Shown here: positions 48,049-58,657 of the stretch, in pieces
Numbering within the stretch: the first letter of the stretch is position 1
How the letters are laid out: each line of letters opens with the position of its first letter
Source: Anoplopoma fimbria
Lineage: Eukaryota > Chordata > Actinopteri > Perciformes > Anoplopomatidae
DNA length: 64,000 nucleotides
NCBI RefSeq assembly: GCF_027596085.1
Contig: NC_072465.1
Coordinates: forward strand, 9,596,553 to 9,660,552
Direction of reading: 5' to 3'
Translations under genes and position numbers: made by a program
The notes under the pieces: model-generated
The model's input: only the letters and a program-made list of their open reading frames with translations
What the model was told of the DNA's origin: nothing
Database searches by the model: none

Positions 48049-50173
48049 TAAAATCCATTAACATCTAGAACGATAACCACGATGATAACTTCAGTCTATA
48101 ACCCATAATGGGGTCTGTTCCTGCTGCGGAGTAAAGGCTGCTGGATGAAACTTCTCAGCGGGCGCAATCCATCACCTTTTTACATTCGGCCCGTTCTTAT
48201 CCCTCAACTTAATGTTACACCAGGTGTACTCAAAAGCTCCTCATGAGCAGCAGTCAGTCAGAGTGCGACCACAAGGACACACAGCGTAATAAATGGGAAA
48301 CATTAAGGCTGGGCAATATCGGCAAAGTCAAATATAATGAGCACATTTCACCAAATAACTCAATATCGCTAATGTAGCAATATTTTTGAATATGAGGATG
48401 CTTCAAGTGCAGGTTATGTTCTTTACTGTACTCAAAAGTGTTGCTGGAGCTTTAACCTCGAACGTTTCTTCATGCAAAGATGTACTTTTGCAAGACCTCG
48501 TACAACTTTTTCTTTTACGGTCCTTATGACAACTACAGTAGCTTGGACAAGTGCGATATGGGGCACTGAATTTGATGAGTTTGTTTTTATCACGCTACAG
48601 ATGAGACAAGAATTAGCTGGCTTGTGCAACCTGTAGTCCCTCCACCAGGACATGGGGTCACACTTTAGTTGCACACATGCACACAGTGACTTAAGATGCG
48701 ACTCGGGCTTGAGATTTGGGAATCATAAACAATCATTCATCATTACATTAATACATAGTTTTCTGTTCTCGATACACCGTTTGAACTTTCTCACTCTTTT
48801 CTCAAGATTTCTTGCCCTCTGTGTTGTTTCATTTTTTTCCATGTGGTATCGGAAATATTATAATCGAGGGAATGTATGAATGTTAAAATAGTAGTATTTA
48901 GTATTGTGTCAACAATAATGCTGTAACTGTATGGTATAGGACAGAGGAGTGATAATACAGTACAGACTTTGAATACCTTAGATACAGCGATGCAGACCGG
49001 ATGGCATGCAGCAGACAATAGAACGTTCATTACAACCATAAGACTAGTCTTGCTAGATAAAGACTTGACTTGGACTTGTGTCAAACGACTAGATTTCTAA
49101 GGACCCTCGGGTGTGTGCGCTCAATGGTTGTAGTTGTTTCCATGTTGCCAAACTGGCCCTAATTTTGTTTTTCTTTTAACATTGTCCTAAATTGAAAAAA
49201 AAATTCTGCCTTCCATGTCCCTTCCCGGAGTTTTGCATGATCCCACTGTTGAGTATTTTATTTTAAGGATCCATACTGCTATCTTTGTTATTATTGCAAA
49301 AACATTTACAGTAAGGTTGTTTCAGTCTTTATGAAACAAGTATTGACAAGTACATATTTTTCAAGTCTACATTTTTCACTTCGACTCCAGGCCATTTTAC
49401 TTTGGAAAGACAATCCTGTGCGAGTAACCTACCATGCTCACACTGTCCATTCAGTCAACAGTCTCAGTCATCCTCTTTGCTATCAGAGTTTGCCAAAGCA
49501 GCCCAGTGTGCCAGATAAGTCTCCAAATGCCGTCATCCTCTCAGGTATGCCGACTGGGTGCAGCCCACTGACCCGTGACAACCTCTTTAGCCTCCAGGAG
49601 TCTCCGGTGCAACCAAGCAGAAGGCTCGAAACAAATAGCCTTTAATAGAATTTAAATATCCAGAATTAAATTATGTAAAGTGTGCAGGACCCTTAACCCA
49701 AACCCATCCGTTTGCAAATCAACCCCCAACAATCATGGTGGCTGCAGCACTCACGTCACCATTGTTACATCAAAGTTCTTCAGCACTCAAAAACTTATCC
49801 CAAGATAATTCATCTTTTTATCTTCAACTTTCTGTCTGAAAATAGTTTATTGTTAGTGCATCAAACCGAATTGCTCTGGGACCAAACTGAGCCTTTTCAT
49901 TTGATTTCATAACTATCATCAAAGCGGGAACACTGAGAACAGTTGTGCTATTTACCTAAAAGATATTTAAACCTTTATATAGTTACAGCAATATCCTTAT
50001 GTACATTCTAGATGTGAATGAGTTTCTAGTGTTTCCGGCTTTAAATGTATCACCTTTATGCCTGCCACTCATTGAAATTAACAGAGAGAAGAATCAAATT
50101 AACTTATTTCAACTCAAAATCTTTTCTTATGTAACTGTTTTTATACAAGAAGAAGAACAAGAAGCATACGCGC

Positions 50174-50175
<2 letters not shown>

Positions 50176-50223
<48 letters not shown>
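50176..50223 (+). repeat. (TG)n microsatellite
   Basis: About 23 TG units preceded by a short CG run. A GC-rich stretch (50230-50520) follows with no recognisable gene. Confidence 0.95.
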
Positions 50224-50224
<1 letters not shown>

Positions 50225-52129
50225 TAGAGCAGTCATCAGAGGTCGAGTGATGTCAGTGTCAGTGCTCTCCCTCCTTGTTGACCCTGTCACGGTGTCTGCC
50301 ATCCAAGTGTCTCCATCCGAGCGCCGCTGCTCTCGCACACACACATCGCCACACAGGGATCTGACATCTTCAAGAGCCAGGCCGACGGCACTGTCACCGT
50401 CAAGGGCAAGGCCAGCAGGATGGGCCGACTTCAAGTGTCTACCCTGAGTCACCACTCCACCCCCCCATACACAAACCCCTCCCACACTCAGCACATTTGC
50501 CAAGCAGGCAGTGGCCGTGTCTATCAGCATTTTGGAGGTTTTCTATTATGAACTGAATTTATTTTTAATTTTCAGTTGAATAAATTCAGACTTTTTTTTG
50601 GGGGGGGGGGGATGACACCAACAAGGAACACTTTATTTCACTTATATTTGCAAGTTGTACAGGTAATGTAGTTTTTCATCACATCAGTGTTGTATCAAAC
50701 CAAAAAGTAGCGGAGTTAAAATTATTTTGCATGTATTAGTCAGCCCATTAGCCACATCGCTAATTAATGCAGTAGCTAGCTAGCTAGCCTGATAACTAAA
50801 AACTAAGCGTAGATAGTTGGGATCATCTGGTTGAAATTGCGTTTGCAAAGTCAACGTAAACCGCACCACACTTTTTGCGCAAAAACATTTACCTAATAAA
50901 ACTGTTTTTTTAAAATTTACATTGATCTACTCAACATTGCTTAGTACTGTTAGCTGTTAACCAAAAACATACACAAGAATAATATTGATCAAACTGATTC
51001 TCTGGTTGCAAGGCAGCTGCTGGGGGTCAGAGATGCACTCAGCAGTGTTATGACTTACGGCACATACCGGCCGAGGATGGTTAGCGAGGGAGTGATGAGT
51101 CAGCATGCAGCCAATGTCAGAAACAAACAATAAATGGTGTTTTGAGACAGTGTTAGTCACCGCAACCACGAGAGGTTCATGAGCATGCAGTCATAACCCG
51201 GCACCCAAACTATTATGCAGTTTGCTGCAGCAGAATACGAGATTAGCAGTGGACAGACGCAGAGGTGCACACTCACTCACAGATGCAAGACCGCAACCGA
51301 ATGAGCACCGTTAGAGAAAGAAACATGAAAAATGTATTATTTCTTTCACTTTTATTAAACTAAATCTACCCCTATAAGCACATTGTGAATAAAGAGAGGC
51401 AAAGGGAGAATTCTTGTTTATTCCACAGCAGTGAGGCGGTACACCATCTCCATTTCAGACCTCCGCACTATGAGAAGCTCATGAGCTTCATTGGAGGCAT
51501 CAAGCATCAGCGAGCACCAATAGGCACATCAATCAGAGCGGTTGCCATCTCCGTTATCCCACTTAGTTACCACCTGCTTATTCTCAACCTTATTGCTCCT
51601 GTGCTTCCAGCTTTAGAACAGTTCCATTCAACAAACAAACAAAAACTCTGTGTGCTTGTGTGTGTGTGTATGAGAGCAGGTGAGCGTGTGTGTGTATCTG
51701 GATATTCTGGCAGAGCAAATACAGTCCAATAAAGGATTGCACCATCCTATATTTGCGAAGTTCTTATTTTATCTCGCATCTATTAGCCTACAGACTCCCA
51801 CGTGCTTCACCGCACTGCAGAGGGAGTGTGTGCGTGCTTGTGTGTTTTGAGGGTGATGTATTGAGCCAATCACCGCGTGACGTCTCATACATCACTTTTA
51901 TTGCAGCGGTTTCGCCCTAACCCTCATCCTTTCCCGTGTTGCTCAATCTTTCCTTCCTTTTCCATTTTTAGGCACAAGCGTCGGCGGGGGAAGATAAATA
52001 ATAAAGTTTTCATGAGACTTTCACATTCTCCCAGACAAAGAGGGCTTGTCAGTGCACTGGGAGATAGTGTTTATCCCCTGTGACAAGATTTACTGTGTCA
52101 AACTGTACAAGCTCTGGCTGACACTAGCC

Positions 52130-52720
52130 TCCTGACCTCTTGTTTCTGTCTACAGGTGATGGCATGACTTCTTTTTGGGAACCATTTTCAGCAAAACGTC
52201 ATGCAAATCCTCCCATTTATAGCCGAGGTGAAAGCCATAAATGATAGCGCCTGGGCTCAGCTGCTTTGCCTCTCTCTTATGAATAGTGAGCCTTTTCACC
52301 ATATTGTTGAAAGTAAACATCTGAATTTTACAACAATAAACATCCTTTTCTTCCAGAGCTCCGCTGTCTCAACATCCTAACCATGCATTAAAATCCCTAA
52401 TGTGTGTCATTCCTAGCTCTAATGAGTTTTAATGGCCTGCTTTTGTCTGGCCGGCCCCACATTATCTGGCTCACTCTGCGCAGCCTTTATTATGCTAAAT
52501 AAACAGCCACAAGACTTCTTTGTTATTGTTAATGTCATTGAACTAAAGCGCCATTTCATCGCTAATTGTCCTCACTGCAATCTCCGCACGGATAATTGTT
52601 TTTATCCTAACCAAATCGCTCTTGGCTCGCGGTTCATCTGCTGTTTTGGCCCGCAGTTCACTTTTGATTTGAATTCCTCTGAATCCCCGTTCCCTTCACT
52701 AAGGAGGCCAATATGAAACG
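52130..52720. promoter_or_regulatory. Candidate conserved non-coding element (enhancer-like)
   Basis: The block is free of known repeats and simple sequence. It is dense in homeodomain- and forkhead-like cores ('ctaatgagttttaatgg', 'attatgctaaataaacagcc', 'catcgctaattgtcc', 'ggataattgtttttatcc'), a composition typical of vertebrate developmental enhancers. It has no coding or splice signal. Conservation itself is not testable here. Confidence 0.35.
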
Positions 52721-53369
52721 AGTTGGCTTGGGATCATATTCTCTCAATAGTGAGTCCTCATTGAGGGTTCATTTTCTGGTAAAGGATCCTACTGAGTACT
52801 AATTAACACAAGGGTTCAGTGATCTTTTGGATGTTAAACAGCAAGCAATAAATCCCTCTCAATAAAAACACCAGAAGAATCATGCGATTGCTCGCGTGTG
52901 TGCCAGCATGCGTGAGTGAGTGTGCGCCTTGGTGTCTGTCCTATGCTAATCTTGCAATTCTGCTTCACTGAACGTCATAATACTTTGATTTTGCCAGTTA
53001 TGGCTGCATGCTCAAGGACCTCTCGTGGTTGCGGTGGCTCAGACTTTATCAAAACACCTTTTATTGCTTATTTTGTACTGCCACAGTCTGACTGCTGACT
53101 CCTCACTCTCATCTCTTAACCAACACGCGCCTGCACAGCGTTGATGCAGACATCTGCGTAGAATAAAATGAAAGCGCATCTATTGTGTGAGAACGTGGTT
53201 AGCCAATTTTGGGTTGTATTCATTTTTTATAGTCTGAAGTGACATTGTGTGTGTGAATTGTAGACACCTGATATAGTTTTGAGGTATATTCCAACATTGG
53301 CTTGAATTTACAGATGCAGCTTCCTATATCTGCCAGAAAGCGTATCAGCTTTGGCTGTGAAAACCCCTA

Positions 53370-53960
53370 GGCCCAATCCAAATCTCTACACTCACGTACA
53401 GACAGACGTTAAGGCGTGCTCCCGAGAAAACTCTGTGAGGTATTAGGGCTGTCCCCCTGTCAAATCATAGAGTGTTTGAGGGCTCTGTCGCAGACATTTT
53501 GAGCCCTTTGTGACCCCTTTCCATAAGTCTGCATTTCTGCAGACTTTGCCCAAGGGAATTACCCACCAATCATAGCAATGTGACATTAAACAGGGGGTTA
53601 CCAGTGGAAGCATGGAGATGTGAAAAAAAGGTAAACAAAGAGGACAGCAGAGGGGTCTTCAGCCTGGCATATTCAATTTACAAAGAAACATTAAGTATTA
53701 TAGATGGTACATAAAACACATGAAATCAGAGGAATGGAAGCAGATAATATATTAAGACATCAAACATTTTGTTAATGAAACTGTTTTGACAAAAACAAGT
53801 TAATAGATTATTTGACAATTACCTCTCATCTCGTGAGGCAAGCCCAGAAGACCATACAATAAGAGTGTAAAAAATGTAAAATAAATACCCACAATTGTAC
53901 ATAACATTTTCTGATGTTGTCATGGTAACGTTATATGTTGCAGCAAAGGGCTGCCTGAGG
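53370..53960. mobile_element. MITE-like element, inverted relative of 26300-26966
   Basis: It begins 'ggcccaatccaaa', the same terminal repeat. It contains reverse-complement blocks of the first copy: 'taagtctgcatttctgcag', 'gggaattacccaccaatc', 'gtacataacattttctga' and 'gttgtcatggtaac'. The far terminal repeat is missing. Confidence 0.75.
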
Positions 53961-54157
53961 TCCTCTATCAAGGCTAAAGACTAACAGCGACAGGGCATTT
54001 ACTGTTAGCGTGCTAACCCTCTGGAACAGCTAACCTGAAGAACTTAAAATAGAAAACTCCATTCCTCCTTTTAAATCATCTTTTAAAACAATCTTTCAAC
54101 GTTGGGCTTTTTTCTTTATAACTTAATCTGTTACTTATTTCTTCCTTCTGTGTATTT

Positions 54158-54190
54158 ATATATATATATATATATATTTTTTTTTTTTAA
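54158..54190. repeat. (TA)n and poly-T
   Basis: A run of TA units followed by T homopolymer. Confidence 0.85.
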
Positions 54191-56180
54191 TGTATCATTT
54201 ATAGATTATGATCTTGAATTTGATTGCTCCTTGCTCGCCACGCTCTTCCACCAGTCCACATTTCACTCAAGCCTTGACTAAAACTATTTTCGTTCCACCG
54301 CCTTTGTCCATGTCCCACGTTTGGATCCCATCTGAGTTCCTAACGGGAGGGAGCTACATATCTATTGATCTCCAGTATATAAGAAATACAACTGATTAAC
54401 ACGAGTTTGTAAAGTGCATCAACCTTTAGAGTCAATGTGTAAACTGTCCCATGTGTGCTTGTTCTCTCCTCCCGTGTCCGATACATCCTTGAACAAGGAT
54501 ATAAATAGTTAGGGTTGACATTTCAACACAAGTCTTGTGGAAACGGAACTAATGTTGAACAACAATTCATGTACCAAAATCCATATAACTGTAACTGAAT
54601 GCACTGTTATTCAGCAGTCAAATAAATGGTTTTATACCAACAGGAAAGGATTTGTATACTGTCCCACAGGCTGTACATTTACTTCAATTATTTTTGAAAT
54701 TTGCTTATATGTTTGTTAACACCTCAGAAAAAAAGACACTGCTTTGAGAGATAATTTCATAACACACACACTTGTGATAGTTACTTACTTTCCAGCTATC
54801 GATAATGTGCCTTTAGCCCAAATTGTTGGATGGATACAATGTCTTTTAAATTGTTTCTAGACCAGTGCAATGTTTCCTTCATTCCATTAGAACTCCCTCA
54901 GCAAATAGTTCTTCAAGCAGGTCAACCCTGAGCAGTGAAAATGAATTAGGTTTCTTAAACTTGGCTTCACTTGCTTGCATCTCACTTTGCTGTTGGGAAG
55001 TTTCACTTTGCATCCTGGCAAATCAAGAATAAGGCATTCAGTTTATTGGGGTAAAAGCTTGGATATGTAACAGCAATAACTGTTAAGTGGGGGAAAAAAA
55101 GAAATTAGGCACACTGTCATTCACTTGTACTTATTTGTGACACAGCACATTTAATGCAATATTTTAATTACTCTAACTTGTATGAAATTCGCAGACACCG
55201 GGGGCATTTTTTTTATGTGGGGGATTTGTGTTGCACATCAATATCTTCTTTTAACGGTTTTTGTCATGAGTACTTTCTCATATATTGCGGATATTACTCA
55301 GCTGCAAAGTAATATAACGTGGTCAAGTTCTTTTCAGTTTCGCATCGGGAATAAAGGAAGCAACCAATCTTGTTGTGAGGAACAGACTGTCTGTCAGTTT
55401 GCAGAATGCAGATATTTGAAGGGGACAAAAACAAAACGCCTGGTGCTCACACGACCTTCAAGACACAAGCTCAGCCAACGGTAGTCAACCAAAAAACAAG
55501 TCAAGAGGAAAATAAGACAAAGCCCATCTTGATCTTGGGTTCACTGTGAATGCCGTGATGAGGAGGGAGCAGTGTGTATTGCATGTCTGAAAACTCCCCA
55601 TAAACAATGGTGGCAACAAATTAAGAAGACACTTGAGTTATTTTCAGAGAAAACTTGGTGAATAACATCAGTGGGAACAATGCAGTACGAAATCCGCATC
55701 AGTGAACAATAGAGCAACTACTGACATCATACAAAGTCACAAAGAATTGTCCAAGCATCTCAAAACAAAAGGCTGTTCCCCTGTCCAATGAAAGTTGAAA
55801 GACGTATGTGCAACATTTCAAAAGGCTTTGGGGAACAACTCACAGAAAGCTTTCTTCCTCTAAAGGCAGGAGATGTTTCGGAACCACTGATCTTTGAGTG
55901 GACAAATTTGCCTCTTATTTGAAATTGCATATCTTTGATAAGTTGGGACACTATTAACTTGTTCTGCTGGGTTTGTAAATTAAGATCTTTGATGATATCT
56001 TACTCTATTTGAAGTAAAATTGTAAGCATGAAATGGACACACAAATACCTTTTATGTTATCGAGCACATACAGGTGTGGGGACACTAACTGTGTCCTGTA
56101 TAGTTGCACTGAGAGGCAAATCTGTTTGGAGTGCCCCACGGCCACCTTCATGAAGCTGGACTTATGAAATATACTTTTTC

Positions 56181-56695
56181 TGTCACGGTTGGTGTGTGGA
56201 CCCAAGAGCAGTACGACGAGGAGACAGATAATGTTCTGGAGCTTTATTTGAAGCTGAGAACACAGCAGACAGACAGGCAGGATATGACTCACAGTGGGAA
56301 ACAGGCAAGGGATCAGGCAGACGGAAACCAGAGGAAGCGCAGGCTAATCTCGTGGTCGGGGACAGAAGGCTGAGTCGGTTAACCGGGGCAGAGGCAAGGT
56401 AGGAATACCGTGGTCTGGGACAGAAGGCTGAGACGGTTAACCGGGGCAGAGGCAAGGTTGGAATACCGTGGTCTGGGACAGAAGGCTGAGACGTTGACCG
56501 GGGCACAGGCAAGGCAGGGAAGTCCAGACAGGCAGGGTCGGCAACGGGAAATCAGTCCACGGGAAATTGCTGGAAAGTGTAGCATGAAAACAACGAACGA
56601 TCTGGCAGCGAGTGTGTGAATGAGTGGGGCATTTATACTGCAGGGTGTAGGTGCAGCAGAGTGAGCAGGTGAGAGGGATTGTGCTGATTGTGACA
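56181..56695 (-). mobile_element. Solo LTR, minus orientation, 5-bp target duplication
   Basis: The element is 515 bp with TG...CA ends (TGTCAC at the left, GTGACA at the right), flanked by 'ttttc' at 56176-56180 and 56696-56700. Read on the minus strand it has a TATA box (GTATAAATG near 56630) and, downstream, an AATAAA signal near 56245, the order of an LTR. Three tandem copies of a roughly 62-bp unit ('gggacagaaggctgagac...') sit in the middle (56360-56520). No internal retroelement genes are present, so it looks like the product of LTR-LTR recombination. Confidence 0.7.
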
Positions 56696-57033
56696 TTTTC
56701 AGTTCATCAGAAACCCATCGGATATCCTTCTAAAGGTTAATGACGGTTGATAATTCTGGAGTATCAGAAAGTCCTCAGAGTTCATGGAAGGCATTGTTAC
56801 AGCTCCATGAGTGTGCGCTCAGCTTGATCGGTGGTAATTTAAAATCAAAGCAAGCGTTGACTGAAATCCTTGTGCAGTTAGGAGGCATTGTTAAAAACTT
56901 CCAATCTCTAAAAAGTGTATTGTGGCTTGGAACCTCAATGACTGTCATCCACGTAGAAAGCCAGGGCGGTCTAGAAAAATAACTAGTATTAGTAACTCAC
57001 ACGTGCAAACTCACACATGCTCATATATATATA

Positions 57034-57229
57034 CAGCGGGTAAAATAAGTATTGAACACGTCATCATTTTTCTCAGTAAATATATTTCTAAAGGTGCTAT
57101 TGACATGAAATTTTCACCAGATGTCGGTAACAACCCAAGTAATCCATACATACAAAACCAAACAAATGAGTTTATAAATTAAGTTATATGTAATAAAATG
57201 GAATGACACAGGGAAAAAGTATTGAACAC
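57034..57229 (+). repeat. Left inverted repeat of the Tc1-like element
   Basis: It starts 'cagcgggtaaaataag' and holds two copies of 'aagtattgaacac', one near each end (57048 and about 57217), the paired transposase binding sites of IR/DR-type elements. Confidence 0.93.
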
Positions 57230-57405
57230 ATGAAGAAAGGGAGGTGCAAAAAGGCATGGGAAGCCAAGATACCAGCTGAAATTTATCAGTAATTAGAAAG
57301 CAATCCTGCCCCTTGTCAGTGCAAATTAATATCAGCTGGTTCAGTCCCAACTGATGGCCTATAAAAAGGTGTCTCATTACCAAGGTGTCACACAAGAAAC
57401 ATCTC

Positions 57406-58400
57406 ATGATGGGTAAAAGCAAAGAGCTCTCTCAAGACCTTCGCAACCTTATTGTTGCAAAACATACTGATGGCATTGGTTACAGAAGGATCTAAACTTC
57501 TGAATGTTCCAGAGAGCACTGTGGGCCGTAATCCGGAAGTGGAAAGAACATAATTTCACCATAAACCGGCCACGACCAGGTGCTCCTCGCAAGATTTCTG
57601 ACAGAGGAGTGAAAATAATTATCAGAAGAGTTGTCCAAGAGCCAAGGACCACTTGTGGAGAGCTTCAGAAAGACCTGGAATTAGCAGGTACAATTGTTTC
57701 AAAGAAAACAATAAGTAATACACTCAACCGCCGTGGCCTGTATGCACGCTCACCACGCAAGACTCCATTGCTGAAGAAAAAGCATGTTAAAGCTTGTTTA
57801 AAGTTTGCTGCACAACATTTAGATAAGCCTGTGAAATACTGGGAGAATATAGTCTGGTCAGATGAGACCAAAATTGAACTCTTTGGATGCCATAATACAC
57901 ACCGTGATTGGAGGTCAAATGGCACTGCACATCACCCCAAAAACACCATACCAAGAGGGAAGTTTGGAGGTGGGAACATCATGGTGTGGGGCTGTTTTTC
58001 AGCATACGGCACTGGCAAACTTCATATAATTGAAGGAAGGATAGGAGACATTCTTGATTAAAATCTTCTGCCATCTAGCAGGATGATGAAGATGAAACGA
58101 GGGTGGACATTTCAGCAAGACAATGATCTCAAACACACAGCCAAGGAAACTCTCAACTGGTTTCAGAGAAAGAAAATAAAGCTGCTAGAATGGCCCAGCC
58201 AATCACCTGACTTGAATCCAATAGAAAATCTATGGAAAGAACTTCATAGAAGAGGCCCACGGAACCTTCAAGATTTGAAGACTGTTTGTGTGGAAGAATG
58301 GGCCAAAATCACACCTGAGCAATGCATGCGACTAGTTTCTCCATACAGGAGGCGTCTTGAAGCTGTCATTACCAACAAAGGCTTTTGTACAAAGTATTAA
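57406..58400 (+). pseudogene. Tc1-like transposase, broken
   Basis: An ATG at 57406/57409 opens MGKSKELSQDLRNLIV, the usual N-terminal helix-turn-helix start, but that frame closes at a TAA near 57493. The body resumes in another frame from about 57504 (RKWKEHNFTINRPRPGAPRK). It includes VWSDETKIELFG (first Asp) and KFGGGNIMVWGCFS, and stops at TAA 58059-58061. The same frame continues with [12 protein letters not shown] (second Asp) and [11 protein letters not shown] (Glu), 34 residues apart, to a stop at 58398-58400. Total span is about 331 codons, close to the family's 340. At least one frameshift and one nonsense change inactivate it. Confidence 0.94.
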
Positions 58401-58416
58401 ATAAATTTCAGTAAGC

Positions 58417-58613
58417 GTGTTCAATACTTTTCCCTGTGTCATTCCATTTTATTACACATAACTTAATTTCTGAACTTATTTGTTTTGTTTTCTTTGTATG
58501 TATGGATTACTTGGGTTGTTACCGACAGCTGTCGAAAATTTCATGTCAATAGCACCTTTAGAAATATATTTACTGAGAAAAATGGTGACGTGTGCAATAC
58601 TTATTTTACCCGC

Positions 58614-58615
<2 letters not shown>
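58417..58615 (-). repeat. Right inverted repeat of the Tc1-like element
   Basis: Inverted complement of 57034-57229. The inner direct repeat ('gtgttcaatactt') is intact and the outer one has one changed base ('gtgtgcaatactt'). Confidence 0.93.

Positions 58616-58653
<38 letters not shown>
58616..58653. repeat. (TG)n(TA)n microsatellite at the transposon edge
   Basis: Directly abuts the right end of the Tc1-like element, the counterpart of the (TA)n run on its left side. Confidence 0.9.

Positions 58654-58657
<4 letters not shown>

Larger units (their letters stand above)
57034..58615 (+). mobile_element. Tc1-like transposon with IR/DR ends, inactivated
   Basis: A 1582-bp element with inverted repeats of about 196 and 199 bp surrounds a broken DD34E transposase. 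It sits in a TA-rich microsatellite: '(ta)n' on the left and '(tg)n(ta)n' on the right, as expected for TA-targeting elements. Size and layout fit the Tc1 family of fish. Confidence 0.96.

Noticed and set aside
47746..48051. 101-codon frame
   Set aside because: Made almost wholly of (TG)n and (TC)n microsatellites (Cys-Val and Leu-Ser runs).
49331..49645. 104-codon plus-strand frame
   Set aside because: No domain, no coding bias visible and no splice context; likely chance.
50141..50530. 129-codon minus-strand frame in a GC-rich patch
   Set aside because: Its C-terminal half is microsatellite, the GLALDGD/GLALEDV repetition is weak, and no splice sites or homologues are recognised.
56740..56990. 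Possible second Tc1 fragment (KPGRSRKITS in an alternative frame) just left of the Tc1 element
   Set aside because: The match is only about ten residues and the surrounding codons do not look like a transposase.
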